Source: Bagarius yarrelli (Eukaryota; Chordata; Actinopteri; Siluriformes; Sisoridae). From it: 64,000 nucleotides of DNA. The notes below the pieces were generated by a model. It searched no databases, was not told the DNA's origin, and worked only from the letters and a program-made list of their open reading frames with translations. The DNA lies in the NCBI GenBank assembly GCA_005784505.1, contig VCAZ01000025.1:5480001-5544000 (forward strand), read 5' to 3'. This document shows positions 60,421 through 64,000 of this stretch, piece by piece; within the stretch, counting starts at the first letter, position 1; every line of letters begins with the position of its first letter. The translations under genes were made by a program, and so were the position numbers.

Positions 60421-61110
60421 TAGAAAATCGATGGATGGAGGGAGGGATAGATAGATCAAAACTAAATAGATGGATGAATGAATGATGGATAGATAAAAAG
60501 AATGGATAGAGTAATGGATAGATAAAAACATTAATTGAAGGATGGATGGATGAATGGAATGGAATAGAATGGTAATAGAAAGATAAAAACAGAAATAGAT
60601 GCATGGATGGATAGAAAGAGTAATAGATAGAAAGAGTAATAGATAGAGAAAAAACAGAAATAGATAGATGGATAGATAAATGAATGGAAAGAAAGATCGA
60701 AAGGATAGATAGAGTAATGGATATATAAAAAAAAAAATTAGGGATGTTTAGAAGGCTGGATGGATAGATGAATGGAAGGTAGGAATGAACAGAGTAATGG
60801 ACACATGAATGCATGAATGTATAGATGAAAGAAATGGAGAAGATAACAAAGATGAAAACATAAATGGAGGGACAGATGAAAAGAATGGATAGAGTAAAAG
60901 ACATAAAAGCATAAATGGATGGATGGTTGGATGGAAAGAGTGGAGAAAGTAATAGATAGATAAAAAACATAAATAGATGGTGGTTGGATGGATAAAAAAA
61001 TAAATGAAAAGCTTAATGAATGTATGAAAATTTTAATAGATGGATGGACAGATGAGTGGATGGATGGATGGATGGATAGATAGATAGTTTGATGAATAAA
61101 TGGATGGATG
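60420..61110 (+). repeat. Imperfect (GGAT)n/(GATA)n tract
   Basis: About 690 bp of GGAT, GATA and GAATG words, grown from the tail of the adjacent SINE. The 192-residue Ser/Ile/Phe-rich minus-strand frame is an artefact. Confidence 0.95.
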
Positions 61111-62280
61111 AAAAGTTGTGTTTGGCATTTTTCAGTGTTTTACAGTACAGTTACAAAAACAAAAGTATTCTCTATTAGAATAAGATAACTTTTATTTTTG
61201 CTTAAGATAAAACGATTTCTAATTTCCACTCAAGCCGTTTCTGTTGCTTTAAAAGATAAAAACAAGAGATTTTATATCATTTATTTTAGTCTGTACACAG
61301 GCAAAAAAAAGGAAAAAACCCGCAGCGGTATGAAAAGCTGTGTCCCTCAGGGAACAGCTTTTCCCAAGGTTGGTAGTTGTCATGCATTTGGACCAGCAGG
61401 TGGGAATTAGAGTTGACTAAAAAAAAAAAATCCTAAAAAGGAGCAGAAAGCAGATACCGAGCCAAGGTTTCCAGAGCAATCGCATGCAGTCCTGTCCTCA
61501 AATCTCCGCAAGGGAGACCGGAGATCAAAAACCTTGCTCGCTTCTGGAGCAGTCTGTCGCAAACATCTCGGCATCGGTGAGCATGCCTGAGGCGGAAAAG
61601 CAAGCTGTTTCTCTCCTCTTTTACTTCATTGCACTTTGTACCCCACATGCGCACAACCCTGCCAGCATCACACTCGCTCGCAGACCTTATCGAGCAGCAC
61701 TACCTTACACTTTCTAACCCATGTTTTTTTTTATTTGTATTTTTTTTGTTATCTAAAAGTAGGAAGCTAAAATAGATAAATATGTCCACCCCATCCTCAG
61801 TGCTTTATCTCCCTGAGTGATAAAAGTAATGGCTTTGTGCAGCCATGCAGTAGTATTTTATGTCTAGAGAAATGATATCAATCGTAGGACATTTGTTAAT
61901 CTGTGCAGTCAGTTAAGGAAAAAGCTTCTAATTTGTATGGAGGATGATAAACGTGTACACGGAGCCGGGTTCTGCAGGCGAAGAGTGAAAAAGTGGAGGT
62001 TTGCTGCTTAAAGGGACAGTCCTAAGGGAGACCTGGCTGTACTGGTGATGTTTAAAAGTCTGCCAGCTTGAAGGAAAAGTTTTGACCTTCGTATATGTGA
62101 AGGTAGAAAGGGGAAGAACGGCGGACAGCATAATCCCTAATTTATTAGAAATTAAAACCAAATATTGAAAATGGTAGGCTTTTTATTCATAAACAGTGAT
62201 GCTGTACTCATATCATTAGTCATTGTATGGCAGTAATATCAAGGTTTCCAGTCTTTATTCATACAGGACATTGCCAGGAC
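61111..62280. other. Intronic DNA; hairpin at 61332-61363
   Basis: GAAAAGCTGTGTCCC (61332-61346) pairs with GGGAACAGCTTTTC (61350-61363) around a TCA loop, with one unpaired base. The rest of 61180-62160 is complex sequence without repeats. Confidence 0.6.
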
Positions 62281-62635
62281 AATTCAAATTTTATTATGTC
62301 GGTAGAATTGTTGCCTCACAACAAGAAGGTCCCAGGTTCGATTCTGAATAAGGAGACCTTCTGTGTGGAGTTTGCATGTTCTCCCTGTGCTTGCGTGGGT
62401 TTACTCCGGGTTCTCTGGTTTCCTCCCACACTCCCATTGCAAAAACATGCATGTTAGATTGATTAGTGATTCTAAATTGCCCAAGGGAGTGAGTGTGAGT
62501 GTCTGTGTGTGGTCCTTTGATGGACTGGCAACTTGTCCAGGATGTCCCCGTCCCTGTCCCCGTGCTGAGATAAACTCCAGCAGATCCCTGTGACCCCGAA
62601 TTAGGAAATAAGCGGGTATAGAAGATAAATAAATG
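62281..62635 (+). repeat. V-SINE / DANA-type SINE, near full length
   Basis: tRNA-like head with CCCAGGTTCGATTCTGAATA, core GTGTGGAGTTTGCATGTTCT and CTGGTTTCCTCCCACACTCC, and tail AACTCCAGCAGATCCCTGTG ending in AAATAAATGAATT. The duplication TGTCCCCGTCCCTGTCCCCG sits in the tail. Confidence 0.9.
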
Positions 62636-64000
62636 AATTAATTGTATATTTTTTTAGTTTTTTTTATAACACGTGGAAAAGAATTAACGTCTTTTTGATT
62701 GGCAGCTTCTATACATTGTTTTCTCTTAAAACAGCAATGCAGTGTTTTTAAAGGTTTATTATAAGTTGTGGATTATATGAAATGTCCACATACAAGTTCT
62801 TCAAGCTGTTACTATAGAAACAAGATATTAGTGCATTAATATACATCTTACAAGCAGAATTAATGCCAGAACTGTGATGTTAATCAAAATTAATCTACAC
62901 ATCATGACTGAAGATTATAATATATTATATATGATTATGTTTTAATTGCTATGAAAGTTTAGCAGGTTCTGAATTTCTGTGTCAGGGCACTTATGTTAAA
63001 TCTCTTGGTAAAAAACTGTTCCAGGAGCTGCTACGCCTCATTAGAGCACTGGGACTCGGGTCGGTTGGATTCTCTTTAAAGGATTTATTATTTGTTATAC
63101 AGGGCTTCACTATTTTAACTAGTAAACTGACTTTGAAGACATTTTTAACTGGAATTAACAAACTAATTATATTAGAATTAAGAGTCTTATATACAATGAG
63201 CCAGGACACTGTTGCCTTTCTGTGAATTTCTAGAACTTTCCTATGATTATATATCTATTCGGCTAGTTGACAACAGAAAATGATAATAAAAAATGTTACC
63301 CACTTTTTAAACCTTGAGTTTTTATGTGATATAAGCCAATAACTGCCAATGTGGCGTGTGACATGGCAAAAAACAGGAACAGGAAGTTGTTGAAAAAACA
63401 AAAAGTTAATTAAACCAAATGAATTCATATGTGATGCGATCTGGAAAAACCCACATCGCATGATGAAATTTGACCTTTTACAGGTTTTGATACCATATGA
63501 TTGCTGAATTTGTGAACTAAAAGTAAGTTCTTTCCAAATCTGTTTGAATTTTTTTATACTGTAACAAACGTTATGGTTATCTGACCATAACAGATTCGGA
63601 CCATAACAGATTCGGCTGATCGTTTTCATTTTTCAGGAATGGAATTTTAAGAAGAAATGCAATAAAAAACAACAATATCACCCGCAAATGTAATTTTACT
63701 GTGGTGAAAGTCTTATTATAGACACTGCACATGTTGTTAAAGATACAAAATGTCCACTTTCGCCTCAGGGAACAAACAACACTCAAGTTATGCTAATCTA
63801 ATACTTAAAACTTTACAGAGTGATCGAGGATATATCGATTTCTTCTCCTGTTCTACTGCACGCAGCTCGTAACTGTAACTGGGAAGTTGTAATGAAAAAT
63901 TTAAAGAGCTTTATCTGGAGCGCTAACAACACTGCATCGCTACACAAGGAGACCAGCTAACGTTACCCTAAAAAATTAAGTAAAGTACTGTGAGTTTTCC
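62636..64000. other. AT-rich intronic DNA; 16-bp tandem at 63583-63614
   Basis: GACCATAACAGATTCG occurs twice in tandem. Its start can pair with GTTATGGT just upstream. No exon seen up to the window end. Confidence 0.6.

Larger units (their letters stand above)
46783..64000 (+). other. gria1: gria1 intron 2, 5' part (at least 17.2 kb)
   Basis: The intron starts with the canonical donor GTAAGT and runs off the window. I looked for GluA1 exon 3 (expected motifs FCSQFSKGVYAIFGFY and MLTSFCGALH) and saw nothing in any frame. The intron is filled with SINEs, DNA transposon remains and simple repeats, with some repeat-free blocks listed separately. Large early introns are typical of vertebrate AMPA receptor genes. 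Confidence 0.85.

Noticed and set aside
60392..60970. Minus-strand frame of 192 residues with hydrophobic character
   Set aside because: Translation of the GGAT/GATA repeat; the apparent membrane segments come from composition.

Overview
This is vertebrate DNA, almost certainly from a ray-finned fish. It holds short exons with GT-AG introns and many tRNA-derived SINEs. It also holds V-SINE/DANA-type SINEs, several kinds of hAT-like and Tigger-like non-autonomous elements, decayed LINE and DIRS-type fragments, and long simple repeats. An otophysan such as a catfish is plausible from the repeat mix, but I cannot show it from sequence alone.

Only one gene is recognisable: the 5' end of an AMPA-type ionotropic glutamate receptor on the + strand, best matched to GluA1 (gria1). 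Exon 1 (46425-46506) carries the start codon, the signal peptide and the first mature residues. A 141-bp intron follows, then exon 2 (46648-46782), which encodes the start of the amino-terminal domain. The rest of the window, 46783-64000, is the opening of a very large intron 2; I found no exon 3. A CpG-rich block with a TGCGG pentanucleotide repeat and several upstream AUGs precedes the start codon.

Positions 1-46000 look like upstream intergenic DNA. No other protein-coding gene is supported. The long open frames there fall in CT/GA/TA simple repeats or transposon remains. I mapped more than 20 copies of one tRNA-derived SINE family on both strands, plus two further tRNA-SINE families and V-SINEs. 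There are also four groups of hAT-like elements (some with readable 8-bp target-site duplications), two Tigger-like elements (one complete with TA flanks), a recurrent unassigned DNA element, two LINE 3' ends of one family in opposite orientation, another LINE-like 3' tail, and a decayed reverse transcriptase/RNase H pseudogene of DIRS type.

The points most worth a second look are the gria1 5' leader (repeat plus uORFs), a nested transposon stack at 26.1-27.0 kb, a perfect 19-bp palindrome at 22956-23008, a ~450-bp duplication containing a SINE tail (27.1 and 29.5 kb), a SINE with its B box triplicated (7.9 kb), and non-repetitive blocks in intron 2 that could be conserved regulatory elements. 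I found no convincing novel multi-gene system here.
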